Numbered from the stretch's first letter, positions 29,801 through 42,104 are shown. The stretch: 64,000 nucleotides of DNA from Glebionis coronaria (GCA_025667525.1 CM046878.1:390108974-390172973), one strand, 5' to 3'. Program-made: numbers and translations. Notes: generated by a model not told the origin, from the letters alone.

Positions 29801-30612
29801 AAGCCCATTTAAGTGCACTGTTTTTGTTTTTAGCCCATTTGGGGGCCCATTAGGGGTATTTTGGTAATTTCACTTTCATTTTCTGTTTACTTAGGTTAAA
29901 ATAAACTAGTTTACAAGTTTTTAGAAATTTTTACATTTTTTTTGGATTTTTAATATTATTTTAATATTATTTTATTATTAAAATTAGTTTTTAATATTTT
30001 TGCAACTTTTACATTTTTCCTAGGTCAAATACATTAAGTTAGGATTTTTAAAACTCATTAATTTTCTCACCATTTTGTTAATTTTTAGAATTATTTTAAT
30101 ATTTTAATAGTTTTTAATCATTTAAAAATAGATTTCATTAGTCTAAAATTTCATAAAAATAGTTTTTAGTTTATTTAAGTCATTTTAGAGTTTTACAAAG
30201 TGAAAAATCTTTATTTGGGCTTTTTATTAATTATTTGGATTTTTAGGGCTCTAATTAGCATTTAAAAATTAATATTTAATTAATTAAAAGATTTGAAAAA
30301 GTTTTGATTATTTGTAAACTCTTAGTTTATTTTTAGCTATTTTGGGAATTTTTAGAATTAATTTTTATTTTGTCAGCTTTTACGGTTTTTCGTTTTGTCG
30401 TCGTAGTATAATTTTAACGTATCCGTCATTCTAATTCCTCATCTTTTCTTTTTCTCATATTAATCCAAAATCATTACGAATTATTCACACACATATACCT
30501 CCTTGGGAAATGAACTTATTTGAGTCATTAACACTTGATTTTCCTAAATCATTTGTTTAATACTTACCGCTTTTACGCCTTTTTCCTAAAAGGTCGTATT
30601 TTACCACAATCA
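26829..30612 (+). repeat. Ath-A2 5' LTR (3.78 kb)
   Basis: It runs from TGATGAGATGGCATTTATAC to ACCACAATCA, three bases before the primer site. Blocks are shared with Ath-A1 and, in reverse, with the Ath-A3 LTRs: GGTCCTT-type repeats at 27060-27300, TATA at 27929, and GGGCCAAAAAGCCCATTAAG near 29643. Bases from about 29930 to 30350 are very A/T rich. No coding frame is supported. Confidence 0.8.
27929..27935 (+). promoter_or_regulatory. TATA box in Ath-A2 LTR
   Basis: TATAAAA in the context AGTCTATAAAAGGAGACC is about 1.1 kb into the LTR, matching the TATA position of Ath-A1. Confidence 0.5.
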
Positions 30613-30615
30613 TTT

Positions 30616-30633
30616 CGGCGCCGCTGCCAGGGA
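30616..30633 (+). promoter_or_regulatory. Ath-A2 primer-binding site (tRNA-Asp type)
   Basis: CGGCGCCGCTGCCAGGGA lies three bases after the LTR and corresponds to the TGGCGCCGCTGCCGGGGA site of Ath-A3 with two changes. Plant tRNA-Asp is expected to end CCGGCAACGGCGCCA, so the match is good with a few mismatches. Confidence 0.75.
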
Positions 30634-31319
30634 GGTGTGTCGTGATTAATTTTTTCATTTTGTTTTTCATATCTAAACATAAATAGTATTTGTATTAGTA
30701 GAACTCTACTAATACGTATTATCGGTTTTTTCGTTTTTCTTGTGAAGTATTATTACTATATTGTATAAGTATCACAACAAATTCAAATATCTCCAAAAGT
30801 GTGAAAGCACAACCTTAATTGGTATTTGATCTCCTAATTATTGTATTCGAATCTCAAACAAAAAGAAAAAGGCAAAAATAGATAAATACTTTCGTGAAGC
30901 TCGATTTTGAAAAATACGAACTATAAGGTGAACAGATAGGCAACATGCTATAAAAGGCCGTTAAAGGGAAGCTAGGTACTTAAGTGCTTCGCGCCACCTC
31001 ATTCCCCCCGTTCACTTGTGAGTATTTGATATTGAAGGCTAATCGAGGGTTTTGCCGCCCAAAGTATTATTACGTATCATATATATTTGCTTGGTTTCTT
31101 TGTGATTAAACCCTCTTGAACAATTTGGTTTTCACCAAAGTTCTAAAGTCAATCGAAGGCGTTCACTCCACGTGATCGTTTTCATTCCTTTGAGGCTTCT
31201 TTAATCAAGAGTTTGATTCGAGGAGAGATTTGGTAGATTGTTGTCTACGAATACACACAAAATCCAAAAAAATTAAAAACAATCAAAAACACACAAAAAT
31301 GGAAAATTCACAAAACACC
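30634..31319 (+). other. Ath-A2 untranslated leader, upstream half
   Basis: This stretch between primer site and gag has no supported ORF. It resembles the Ath-A3 leader (complement of 42643-43370), for example around TTTCGTGAAGCTCGATTTTG near 30891. Ath-A3 inserted at its end after ACACC. The leader resumes at 47613 with CAAAAGAATCTTCTTTGCTC. Confidence 0.7.
31315..31319. repeat. Target-site duplication of Ath-A3, left copy
   Basis: ACACC directly precedes the LTR start TGATGG and is repeated directly after the other LTR at 47608-47612. Confidence 0.85.
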
Positions 31320-34300
31320 TGATGGTTGAGTTTTTACGTCTTTTAGGAAAAAGAGCGTAATTAGGGTAAGTATTAACAAGTGATTTAGGAAAACCACGAG
31401 TTATGACCCAAAGTGGGGATCGTTCTCAAGGAGGCTTGGTATGTGTGTTAAGAGATGATTAATTATGTGATTATATTTATGAGAAAAGAACAGAAGAAAT
31501 GAGATAAGAAGAGAATGACGGTTACGATGACGAATTACACTAAGACGATAAGGTCGTACACAAACCGTAAAAAGTGACAAAATTAAAAATTTACCCTAAA
31601 AATTCCTAGAAAATTGAAATAAATCCTAAATAATGTATTTAGAGTTTACAAAAAATCAAAAATCACTCAAACCTTTTATTTAATCAAATATTATTTTTTT
31701 ATACTAATTAAAGCCCAAAAAATAAATTTAATCAATAAAAAGCCCAAAATGAGATTTCTTCAATTGTAAACCTCTAAAATGACCTAACTTAATTTAAAAC
31801 TATTTTTTGAAAATTTTAAAATTAATTAAAACTATTTAAAAACATTTAAAAACTATTTAAAATTAAAATAATTATAAAAATTAATCTAAGGACAATAAAA
31901 ATATTATAAAAATTGTAAAATTCCTAACTTAATGTATTTAACCTAAGAAAAATATAAAAACTTGAAAAACCTAAATTTTAATTTTTAATAATAAAATAAT
32001 AATAAAATAATATTAAAAATCCAAAATTTATAAAAAATTCTAAAAACTTGCAAACTAGCTTAATTTAACCTAATAAACACAGAAATGAAGTTGAAATTAC
32101 AAAAATACCCCTAATGGGCCTTCAAATGGGCCAATGTCCAAAACAGATCCTTATTGGGCCAAAATAAGCCCAACAAGAAAAAATGTTTATAACAATGGCC
32201 CAAAAGCTCCTATCTGACTCAAAATTTGATTCTGAACATAATTTTTCAAAGGCCCAAAAGCTGAAAATGTGAAATAAGTTGGCTTATATCAAACAGCTTA
32301 TTCTTAATGGGCTTTTTGGCCCATTAAGCTATAAGCTGATGCCATAAGCTCAAATTAAACACACAAGCTTCTTTTAAGTTACTTAAGACTCCTGTAAAAA
32401 GAAATTTGAAAAAAGTCCAAGGAATTAGCCTGAAAATGCAATAAGCAATCTACACAAAACGACAAAATAGTCGTTTTCGAGTTCTAGGCCACCCCAAGAG
32501 CTGATTCAAGTTTCAAAAGCTTTTAAATGACTTAACTAAGCTTAATCAACAAAACGTTTTCAAATAAGTTCACTCAATAAGCTGGAATAAGCAAATAAGC
32601 ACTTCTTTAAAAGTCAACTTTATGAATTTTCTAGCAAAAAGTCAAAGTCAAAGTCTAATAAGCTCCAGTTCAAACAAATGGGTCAAATGATAAAGATTGA
32701 TCACAAAAAGTAAGTTGTTGTAGGTCTGGATAAGCCAATATGGCTTATTAATAAGTTGAATGCAAATTAACACTAACAGGGGCTAGTTTTGGTGTCTGAG
32801 TAGTGGAAACTTTTTCCACTACTTGACTTGTTTGACTATTTGTCTTTAGTGACTTTTTTGGGGATTCAAGTTACACAAAGGCACCCAAATGATCAGTGGA
32901 TCATAAGAAGTCAATAACAACAAATAAATCACAATCACTAACAGCCAATTTGTACAGTTAAATCAAAACATCACCAGATCTAGCACAGACATGAACAAAT
33001 AAGCAGTTATGGTTCAATAAGCACTTATAGCACAATTCAGCCAACCAAACTTCACCAAATGCATACACAAGCAATAATAAACTTAAATGAACAAGTCTAA
33101 ACAGGTTTCATGCAATGGTACAAAGTATTGATCAAGATTCAAGCACAACAAGTTACTAATGAACACTTAACACAAGCATATTTTAGTTTGCTGATGCAAT
33201 TGACCAACAAGCCAAATTTAAACACTCAGATCTCTAAGATTTGTTATGATAACTTTGATTTAACAGCTTATATCCCTAAACATGCATATACTCTAAGTAT
33301 TACCAAGATTTTAGGTCAAAAAAGTCAAACTCAATAAGTTATAGCACAATCTTTGATTCAAGGGTTTAAGCCCAAAAACTTGCAGCAAATAGCACTCAAC
33401 CAAGCCAATAGCAAACAACACTTCTCAACAACACAATAACACACTATGATCTCAAACAGGTAATCCCAACCACCCTTTTAACTTTTCAAATCACAAATTT
33501 TCAAATCAAAAGTGTTATCCAAGACCACCAAAGCCCAAATAAGCACAATAACAGATGTAATATACAGATTAGAACAAGATTAGACCACAAAATCAACAAG
33601 AACACAAGCAATACACAAATTCACCAAAAATCCAACTTTTTAACAGATTTTAAGTAGAATGATGTGTACCTCATGGATGTACATCCACACCCACGAATTT
33701 CGAGCTTATGTGCTAGCAAGAACAAGCACAAGCTTCCACAATAAAGCCTGCTAAGATTCAACAAGATTAGAAGCAAAATATCAAAACAGAAAGGTGAAAA
33801 ATTCTTGATTAATGCAACCTTAGTTCCCCACACTTGATTATCCCCAAGTTATAGGCTTCACCACACCTTGATAACTTAATATCAGGATGCTATGATCAGC
33901 TTAATAGCCCAAGAATTCCAAGGTTTGAACAAGACTTAGCAAAATATCAAGAAAAGTGGAAAATGTGCAAACTTTTGCACACTCCTTTTGAAAACAGGTT
34001 TTTAGATCAAAGACTAGTAACAATCAAACAACAATAAACAGATATTAAGGTTGGCACTTGAGTTCTCTTCACCAAATTCAAACACATTTCATTAAATAAA
34101 TATATGATTTACAGATTTCTGAACAATGGAAAATTCAAGAGCAGGGCTCAAAGTGATACCTAAGGCCTTTATATAGGCTACAATGAACTAGTGAAAAGCT
34201 AAAAAATGTAACCCTAATTGCTGGTGAAGTCCCAAAACGCCCTTGAGGGTTTTGTCATTTTGAAGATCATGTGATAAATTCTTGGCTTGTTGTGGAGCTG

Positions 34301-35526
34301 GCAAAGGTGAAAAGATGATCAAGGGTCCAAGTTAAGCTTGAGTTCCAAGCTGGAATATGAGCTGTTGATTCTCTGCAAAGTTTTGGCTTTTTCCCCAAAG
34401 GTGGTGTAGAAGGGTTTATCATGTGAGCTGGTTGAGTGACGTGGCCAAGGGTTTAAGGTGGGGTTGTGTTTAGTCTCACCTTAATCACAAATCTGGAGTG
34501 AATTAAGGGGTAATATCAAGTATTAAGCAAATACCCAAATCTGCTTATGAACTCCAAGAACACTGGTTTGATCTTATTTTGTGTTTAAATGGGATGTTTA
34601 GCGCGTAATTAACTAATAAATAATTAGTTAGGTACGGCTTGGTGAGTGGATTGGTGATGTGGAGCCAGGGAGAGCTCCCATTGGTGGGTTTGGTTAAGTG
34701 GGACACGTGTCTTCATGACACTGGTTAAGGTAACTTAGGTTGTCTGCCAAGAATAGTCCCCCACCTTTAATAATCCTTTTACTTGCAAATAAATACACAA
34801 AAATCCGTTTTCCTTTGTATTTCAAGTTTTCTTTTTCATACTTTTGCCCCAAATACTTTTCCAAAGTATTTTCAGGGGTATTTCTTGCCATTTCTTGATT
34901 CTTGAAGGACTGATTTGGCATTTTCTTCATAGTTAATGGTCTTAACTTGTTTGTTTGACTTCTTAGAGGACTGAATTTTCCAAGTCATGATTAATGAGGG
35001 ACCATTTTTGCCATTTCTTCAAAGTCAAGGGTCCTTTTGGTAAATTTGATATTTTTAAAGGACCAAACTTGTAATTTCTTGTAACTTGAAGTCCTTAATG
35101 GTATGTTTAACTTTCAGAAGGACTAATATTGAAATTTTAGTTTTGTTGAGGGAATAAATTGCCAATTCTTCAAAGTGGAGGGCCTTTTTTTGCAATATTG
35201 ACAATCTTTAGGGACCAATCTTGTAATTATGAAGAGACAAGGGTATAAAGTGTCAATTCTTAAATATTGGAGGACCCTTCTTCATAAATCTTCAAATCTT
35301 CAAGGGTTTTCTTTGGAAAATCTTCATTAGGGCTTGGTTCAATGTGCAGCTTCGTTTCCCGTGTTCGTTTTTGCATGATTCTTGTGATCTTTTGTCATTT
35401 TCTCAATATCCGTACCTAAAATACACAAGCAACAAACACAAGCATATATTAGGGTATTTTCATGATATTTTATGCATTTAAAGCCCTTTTTGGACGATGA
35501 GACTATGTATAAAAGCAGTCTCATCA
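31320..35526 (-). repeat. Ath-A3 3' LTR (4207 bp)
   Basis: On the plus strand it runs TGATGGTTGAGTTTTTACGT to AGTCTCATCA and pairs with 43392-47607 over its whole length. A TATA box, TATATAAA, lies on the minus strand at 34168-34175. Small differences from the partner include a 13-base indel near 33405. Open frames inside (for example 33110-33337) have no family support. Confidence 0.9.
34168..34175 (-). promoter_or_regulatory. TATA box in Ath-A3 3' LTR
   Basis: The minus strand reads GCCTATATAAAGGCC. The partner LTR has ACATAAA at the same place. Confidence 0.5.
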
Positions 35527-35540
35527 CTCCCCCATACTAA
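35527..35540 (-). promoter_or_regulatory. Polypurine tract of Ath-A3
   Basis: The minus strand reads TTTAGTATGGGGGAG directly before the LTR start TGATGAG, as expected for the plus-strand primer. Confidence 0.8.
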
Positions 35541-36530
35541 ACCATTGTCGTGCCCTCACGCAATGCTAGAATAAAGTATCGTAGCACTTCCAAAATTCAT
35601 TTTTATTCACTTTATTGAATGGTAAACAGCTTCACTACTACTATTGCTACTACTACTTGCGTTTTAGACATAATGTATGATTTTCATCGCAAAATGGGAC
35701 GTTTAGGTTGATAGAATAAGAACACGTGAATGCTTCGTTAGAAATAATTTCGTCGTCCTCGATTTTTACTCCAATTCCATGCCAAGCATGCAACGAGATC
35801 ATTGTCATTATAAGTTAGTAATGCTAACACTACTCATATGCCCTAATCACGTACTTATCCTCCCATTATCCTAAGTTGTATCTCTTATATTTTATTATGT
35901 CTTGAATGTTTCACGAGGATACATTGTTTGACTTATGCGATAATAGAGATTTAGGTCTAAAAATAGAGTCCTAACGGTGTAACCAAGACCATCAAATCAA
36001 TAACCCCTCCTAATAGACAACGATGTCAAAAAATTAAGTCAACAAGAAGGATCAATAAACACGGTTTTATAACGGTTTTGAACATGAGACTTTACCAAGA
36101 CTTTTATATGCCCCCTAACGGAAGGGCCTTATTATCATAGGTCTTTCTCCATCTTTTATTCAACTTCGCTATGAAGCTTTTATTATGACTTTGGTCTTGC
36201 CTTGCCTTTTATTATCCACCTCATCGGTGGTTTTATTAGCCAAAGACGTATATCCTCACGCTAAGGCGAATTTTGGATCTTTAAAGATTCAAAGATTAAG
36301 GAATCAAAGCTAAGTGCTCAACGCGCACGGTCGAGTCAAAAATTACTCTTATTCTCGCCATCGGAAAACCTGCATTCGTGTCTTCAAACATTTATAAAAC
36401 ATGAGAAATTTTTTAAAATTTGGCCAGTTTTAGCCTTATTTTGTAACAAAACGATAAACAAAAAGATAAACTTTGGAAAGCGTGAAGGTTTGGCAAGGCA
36501 AGTATCTATTCACCCCCCCATACTAATGTT

Positions 36531-36550
36531 AAACATTGTCCTCAATGTTT
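36531..36550 (-). promoter_or_regulatory. Conserved hairpin H2 in Ath-A3
   Basis: AAACATTG and CAATGTTT flank TCCT on the plus strand, an 8-bp perfect stem, with a PPT-like tract on either side. Confidence 0.65.
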
Positions 36551-36918
36551 CGAGTCTAGGGGTGCAAACACCCCCATACTAGAGACGTAGTCGAATGCCT
36601 AAACTAGCATGGAAAGGGTGTAACCGTTAAATTTAAAGCCGTTTATGAAGTGTGCTAAAAACCTAAGGTTAGAACATCAAAGGATATATCATGGATATTG
36701 AGAAAGTCTTCAAAGCAAACGATCGAGTGCTCCCATAAAACGAACACGAGAGGATCCAATCGTGAAGATCATGATTATCTAAAAACCACAATTCACAAAC
36801 AACCACGAAACAAAGGTTGGAAGGGCACAAATCCCCACACGTTACTACATTAGAAAGCGATAATATGTACATAGGATAAGCATGGGACTCCCCCACGAGG
36901 CACCTCATTTTTGATTAC

Positions 36919-36938
36919 CGAGTCATGAGCTCGACTCG
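36919..36938 (-). promoter_or_regulatory. Post-stop hairpin (H1) in Ath-A3
   Basis: CGAGTC (36919-36924) and GACTCG (36933-36938) form a 6-bp stem that starts 12 nt after the integrase stop on the minus strand. Confidence 0.6.
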
Positions 36939-36950
36939 ATCCCCTCAATA

Positions 36951-38194
36951 CTAATTATCATTGGAGAAGGTGATTTGGTCGAGGTAGTTCAAGGATGGAA
37001 CTTCCCCCCCAAAGTAGTGCTTCAACCTATGTCCATTCACCTTGAAATTGGGGCCATCATTTTGAGCTAGCTCGATGGTCCCATATGGAAAAACTTGAGT
37101 TACGGTGAATGGACCGGACCAACAGGATTTCAACTTACCGGAAAAGATTTTCAAACGAGAATTAAAAAGCAAAACTTGATCCCCAATGTTAAAAACCCGG
37201 TTTTTAATTTTTGAATCATGCAACTTTTTAGTCTTTTCTTTATAAATCAATGAATTTTCATAAGCAATATCCCTTAATTCATCCAATTAATCTAATTGCA
37301 TTTTTCGGTGTTTTCCCGCCCAAGAAGTTGGCTTTGCCAACACAACATTAAGGCCGTCGGTGTCCATGTCATCCTTACAATGCTTTAGGGCCCAATAAGC
37401 CTTGTGTTCGAGTTCAATTGGCAAGTGACAATTCTTCCCATACACTAGCTTATAAGGAGTGCACCCGATGGGCGTCTTATGAGAGGTCCTAAAAGCCCAT
37501 AAAGCATCGTCCAACTTATCCGACCAAGATTGTCGGTTTTCCCTAATCGATCTCTCCAAGATCCTCTTTAAAGCTCGGTTTGAAACCTAGACTTGCCCAC
37601 TCGTTTGTGGGTGATAAGCCGTAGAAAGCCGATGTGTAACCCCATATTTCCTTAGGACCCTTTCGAATTGGTCGTTACAAAAATGGGTTCCACGATCGCT
37701 TATGATCACACGAGGGGTTCCAAACTGAGAAAACAAGCTTTTCAAAAACTTGACTACCACACGAGCATCATTGGTGGGCAAAGCCTTAGCTTCCACCCAC
37801 TTAGATAGGTAGTCAACCGCGACAAGGATGTACTTATTACCACGAGATGATGGGAACGGCCCCATAAAGTCAATGCCCCAAACGTCAAAGATCTCACACA
37901 ATTGGATGATATTTTGTGGCATTTCATCTTTTTGTGAGGCTTTTCCTTGTCGTTGGCATGAGTCACATGACTTCACAAGCTCATGTGCATCTCGGTAAAT
38001 AGTAGGCCAAAAGAAACCAGCATCAAAAACCTTCTTAGCCGTGAGATTAGCACCATGGTGTCCACCCGTGGGTCCATCGTGACAAGCTCTAAGGATGTTA
38101 GAAGATTCGGTGCCAAATACACAACATCAGATAATTTGATCCGCACAAGTTCGAAACAAGTAAGGGTCGTTCCAAAAGTAGAACTTGACGTCAC
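36951..38194 (-). pseudogene. Ath-A3 integrase, interrupted by two nonsense codons
   Basis: On the minus strand the zinc-binding region (37973-38194 and CDSCQRQGK near 37955) is followed by the catalytic core at 37587-37976. Asp sits in [12 protein letters not shown] and in [11 protein letters not shown]. The codon for the expected catalytic Glu after HPQTSGQV is TAG (37587-37589); Ath-B1 has Glu at this position. The frame continues through [20 protein letters not shown] to another stop at 37287. The C-terminal GPF domain (SGPFTVTQVFPYGTIEL) occupies 36951-37286. The zinc region is in a separate frame. Confidence 0.85.
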
Positions 38195-38885
38195 GAAAGA
38201 ATTTTCGTTTTTCTTGAGTCGTCATACCCTTGATGATGAAGTTTCCCGCATGGTAATTTGCGAAGTCCGCAAACCATGGGGTGGAAGAATGAAGCTTAGA
38301 ATTCACTACACCAAGTGTCTCGAGCGGAAATGTTTCTGTGATTTTCTTGGGCTCGTAAACACTTTGGTGAGGATCTTCCAAACGAGAAAGATGATCGGCC
38401 GCTAGATTCTCGGCTCCTTTTTTGTCAACGATTTTGTGATCAAATTCTTGAAGGAGGAGAATCCAACGAAGTAATCTTGGCTTAGCATCTTGTTTAGCCA
38501 TAAGATACTTGATAGCCGAATGATCCGTATTCACTATGCATTTCGTCAAGACGAGAAAAGGTCGGAATTTCTCAAATGCATACACCACGGCAAGGAACTC
38601 CTTTTCCGTTGTAGTGTATTTTAGCTGAGCCTCGGTCATCGTCTTGCTAGCATAGTGAATAGGCAAGAAGTGCTTTTCATGACGCTGCCCCAATACGGCC
38701 CCAATAGCATAGTCACTAGCATCACACATGAGCTCAAAGGGGAGGTTCCAATTGGGAGCAACAAGAATGGGAGCTTCGGTAAGTTTCCTCTTAAGGATTT
38801 TAAAGGCTCGTACACAATCTTCGTCAAAGACAAAACGTGCCTCTTTTTCAAGAAGATGTGTAATAGGTCGAGAGATCTTTGACAA
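38127..38885 (-). pseudogene. Ath-A3 RNase H
   Basis: The minus-strand frame begins [20 protein letters not shown] and carries the RNase H residues in [34 protein letters not shown] and [14 protein letters not shown], ending [12 protein letters not shown]. All three expected acidic residues are present. A frame break of about 140 bases separates it from RT (38886-39025), and it runs out of frame into the integrase zinc domain. Confidence 0.85.
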
Positions 38886-39025
38886 ATCCTTGATGAATCG
38901 ACGATAAAAGCCCGCGTGTCCTAGGAAACTCCTAACTCCCTTAACGGTTTTGGGATGAGGTAATTTGGCGATGACGTCTACCTTAGCTTGATCTACCTCA
39001 ATCCCCGCTTTCGAAACCTTGTGCC

Positions 39026-39568
39026 CTAAGACGATTCCACTTTAAACCATAAATGACATTTTTCCCAATTAAGCACAAGGTTGGTTTCCTCACAACGCTT
39101 CAACATTCTCTCAAGATTCGACAAACACGAAGTGAACGAACAACCAAACACGGAAAAGTCATCCATGAAGACTTCCATCGTCTTCTCGATCATATCATGA
39201 AAAATAGCCATCATGCACCTTTGAAAGGTTCCCGGTGCATTGCAAAGTCCGAATGGCATTCTACGATAGGCAAACGTTCCATATGGACACATAAACGTAG
39301 TTTTTTCTTGATCACGAGGATCGATGGGGATTTGGAAGTAACCGGAAAAACCATCTAAAAAGCAATATAAATCCTTTCCCTCAAGACGCTCCAACATTTG
39401 GTCCATGAAGGGTAAGGGAAAATGGTCTTTTCGAGTGGCTTCATTCAACTTACGATAGTCAATGCACACTCTCCATCCGGTCATGAGTCTAGTGGGAATT
39501 AACTCGTTGGCATCGTTTGGCACAACGGTCATTCCTCCCTTTTTAGGGACACAATGAATAGGACTCAC
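39026..39568 (-). pseudogene. Ath-A3 reverse transcriptase palm domain
   Basis: The minus-strand frame has MSPIHCVPKKGGMTVVPN, WRVCIDYRKLNEATRKDHFP, FLDGFSGYFQIPIDPRDQEK with the first catalytic Asp, and FMDDFSVFG (residues 134-142) with the catalytic Asp pair. The start is not a true one. The upstream codon after LLDAGMI is TAA where Ath-B1 has TAC (Tyr), so a single nonsense change separates this from the linker ORF. The end is frameshifted after [10 protein letters not shown]. Confidence 0.85.
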
Positions 39569-39589
39569 CCAAGGGCTATCGTAAATAGG

Positions 39590-40258
39590 TTAAATCATTC
39601 CCGCGTCAAGGAGTTTTAGGACTTCCTTTTTAATGACGTCGTGAATTTTAGGGTTCACCCTTCTTTGACATTGGATTGCGGGCTTGTAATCCTCCTCCAT
39701 TAAGATTTTGTGGGTACAAAATTTGGGATCGATTCCCTTAATGTCGGATAACTTCCACGCAATTTCCCCTTTGTGATCCTTTAGAACATCGACAAGTGCG
39801 GTTTTTTCATCATCCGAAAGTTCTTTCGTAATAATAACCGGCAACTTGTCGCCCTCCTCCAAAAGGACATATTCGAGATGAGGAGGTAAATCTTTCAACT
39901 CGAGGATAGGTGGTTCCTCAATTGAAGATTTGGGCTCGATAATCATGACCTCCTCGGGTGGAGGAAATGGGAAATCGTTAAGAAAATCCTTGATAATCGA
40001 GAAGTCCTCATCATTTTCGAGGTCTTCGTTACAAGTACGTGGAACATCGAATTCATCCAACGTAAAACCACCACCTTCAAATGAAGTGAAGCTTTGTGTC
40101 GAGTTATCAAGAATGAGATCTAACATTGTGGGATTGCCACTATTTTCATCATCACCAAAACCTAGAACTTCTTGTGAAAATTCCTCGCAAACAATGTCAA
40201 TCATATCAACGAGGTTTATGGTTGAAACATAAGGTGATCTTTCTATCATGAACATCAA
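39590..40258 (-). pseudogene. Ath-A3 protease-RT linker and RT N-terminus
   Basis: This frame of 222 codons follows the protease. It has an acidic spacer (VLGFGDDENSGNPTMLDLIL), then LELKDLPPHLEYVLLEEGDK and KFCTHKILMEEDYKPAIQCQ, which are the start of RT in this group and match Ath-B1 at 10220-10500. It has no NPLF motif, unlike the cassettes of Ath-A0 and Ath-B2. It ends at the TAA described for the RT palm. Confidence 0.8.
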
Positions 40259-42104
40259 TCAAAGCCATAGACGTATCTAAAAACGCACGACCTAAAATGA
40301 GAGAAACTTGAGGATCTGTGGGAATATCGACAACGATAAAGTCTACCGGATAATAGAACTTTCCCACTTTCGCAAAAACGTCTTCCGCCAATCCACATGC
40401 GGGAATCGTGGAATGGTCGGCCAACTCGATAGAAATTAGTGAAGGAGTAAGATTAGGAAGATTGAGTGACTTGAAGATTGCAAGAGGCATCAAGTTAATG
40501 TTATTACCAAGATCGGCCAAGGCATAACATTCTTCCATATCTTGGATTTCACAAGGGATCAAGAATTTACCAGGATCACCGACTTTTTGAGGTATGCGAT
40601 TAAGATAAACCGATGAACAACTAGACAAATGTTGCAATTTCTCCTTGTTGTTCAACATACTCTTAAAGTTAGCGGCAAATCGAGGCATCATGACCAAAGC
40701 ATCGACGAAACTCACATTAAAGTGCAAATCACGAAACATTTTCATAAAAAGCTCAAATTGATAATTATCGCGCTTTTGACGTTTCTCCTTTATAAGTCTC
40801 GATGGATAGGGCAAGGGTGGTGTGGGTTGAGGAATAGGCATAGCCTTTGGAATCTCGGATTCCAATGTTGGTAATGGGTCAACCGTAGGTGTGGCATGAG
40901 CGGTACTTCGTAGGATTTGGACATGCTCCTTTTCGACCACCACCTCGGGTTCTTCCTCAATTACATCCTCCGTAGGAGAAATTGGTTGAGGAGTCGGTTT
41001 CTTAAGTGTCTTACCACTACGTGTGGTAATCACTTTCATCTCTCCCTTAGGGTTCGATATGGTGTTACTAGGAAGACTACTCGAAGACGGTTTGCACATA
41101 ATTGCCTCAAACATAGATGAAATTTTGTCCTCAAACATGGATTGCCTCTTCTCGACCTTAATCATTTCTTGCTTAATTTCATGTTGCCCTTGTTCCATTT
41201 TTTGTTGGTTTTGTTGTAACCTAGTTACATTTCCTTCCATCTTGTTTGTATGGATTTTAAGCTCATTTGCTAACTCATTTTTCAACTCTTTCTTCATGTC
41301 GTTCTTAAACTCGGATCTTAGGCTAATGATTTCTCTTTGAATGTTGTCAAACCTAGCATCGTTTCCATTAGCGTATTCAACAAATTCATTTGGAAGATCT
41401 TTCAACGTTTGCAAACTCTTGTTGTTGTCTTGAAAATCACTTTGATTTTTGTTTGAAACTTGATTATTAGCCCCTTGATTACAATAGTTTCCTTTGTTGT
41501 AATTGTTTTTGAAACCAACTTGATTGTTTCGATAGTTGTTGTTAGCATTTTGATTTGAACCAAAACCTGGTGGAGTCAATTGATTAGAGCGGGTAACTTG
41601 ACCGTTTTGGTTGTAAGTTCTCGTGGCCGCGTAGGCACTCGAAGTGTTACCAACGTTGGTAATGCACTCGGAGAAATCATGACCTCCACCACAATACATG
41701 CATGAAGCCTCAACCGCTTTAGCCGTAGCGGGAGCAATTTGTTCTCCAACTTTGAATTCAATTAAAAGTCCTTTAAGCTTATCAAAGATTTTATTTTCCA
41801 AGTTCGCCTCAATTTGGCAAGCATCGATGGAATTAGACAAAGAAGGTGAAGCTGAAGACGAAGCCTTACGAACACTAGACGTGCTATGAGGACTATACAC
41901 CTTAGATCTATTCTCAATTATCACGAAAGCTTCCTCAACCGTTTTACACAAAAAATTACCACCCACGACGGCATTTAGATAATCCCTTTCATGATCATTA
42001 AGTCCATTGTAAAACGTGTCAATTTGATGCAAGTCGGAAAAACCGTGATGAGGACACTCATGTAACATTTCCTTAAACCTATTCCAAGCCGTTGAAAAAC
42101 TCAT
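40206..42104 (-). CDS. Ath-A3 gag C-terminal half with nucleocapsid and protease
   Basis: This 632-codon minus-strand frame starts within capsid (FKEMLHECPHHGFSDLHQID). It has the zinc knuckle CMYCGGGHDFSEC, an intact CX2CX3HX4C near residue 134, an Asn/Gln-rich linker, and a charged, probably coiled-coil stretch (about residues 245-330, with MKKELKNELANELKIHTN). A Pro-rich spacer and the protease follow. The protease active-site block is ALADLGNNINLMPL, where relatives have Ala-Ser after Asp-Leu-Gly, and LILGRAFLDTSMALIDV is near the end. The Asp-Leu-Gly is kept, but the Asn-Asn change may impair activity. Confidence 0.85.
   Translation of the reverse strand: MSFSTAWNRFKEMLHECPHHGFSDLHQIDTFYNGLNDHERDYLNAVVGGNFLCKTVEEAFVIIENRSKVYSPHSTSSVRKASSSASPSLSNSIDACQIEANLENKIFDKLKGLLIEFKVGEQIAPATAKAVEASCMYCGGGHDFSECITNVGNTSSAYAATRTYNQNGQVTRSNQLTPPGFGSNQNANNNYRNNQVGFKNNYNKGNYCNQGANNQVSNKNQSDFQDNNKSLQTLKDLPNEFVEYANGNDARFDNIQREIISLRSEFKNDMKKELKNELANELKIHTNKMEGNVTRLQQNQQKMEQGQHEIKQEMIKVEKRQSMFEDKISSMFEAIMCKPSSSSLPSNTISNPKGEMKVITTRSGKTLKKPTPQPISPTEDVIEEEPEVVVEKEHVQILRSTAHATPTVDPLPTLESEIPKAMPIPQPTPPLPYPSRLIKEKRQKRDNYQFELFMKMFRDLHFNVSFVDALVMMPRFAANFKSMLNNKEKLQHLSSCSSVYLNRIPQKVGDPGKFLIPCEIQDMEECYALADLGNNINLMPLAIFKSLNLPNLTPSLISIELADHSTIPACGLAEDVFAKVGKFYYPVDFIVVDIPTDPQVSLILGRAFLDTSMALIDVHDRKITLCFNHKPR

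Larger units (their letters stand above)
35541..36950 (-). other. Ath-A3 3' non-coding region
   Basis: No supported ORF lies between integrase and the polypurine tract. Features are hairpin H1 at 36919-36938, hairpin H2 at 36531-36550, and further PPT-like tracts (complements near 36515, 36572 and 36892). An env-like gene, which some Athila elements carry here, is not recognisable. Confidence 0.65.

Noticed and set aside
33110..33337. Open frame in the Ath-A3 3' LTR with a near copy at 45174-45389 in the 5' LTR.
   Set aside because: The two are copies only because LTRs are duplicated. Differences are mostly amino-acid changing and no known domain is present.
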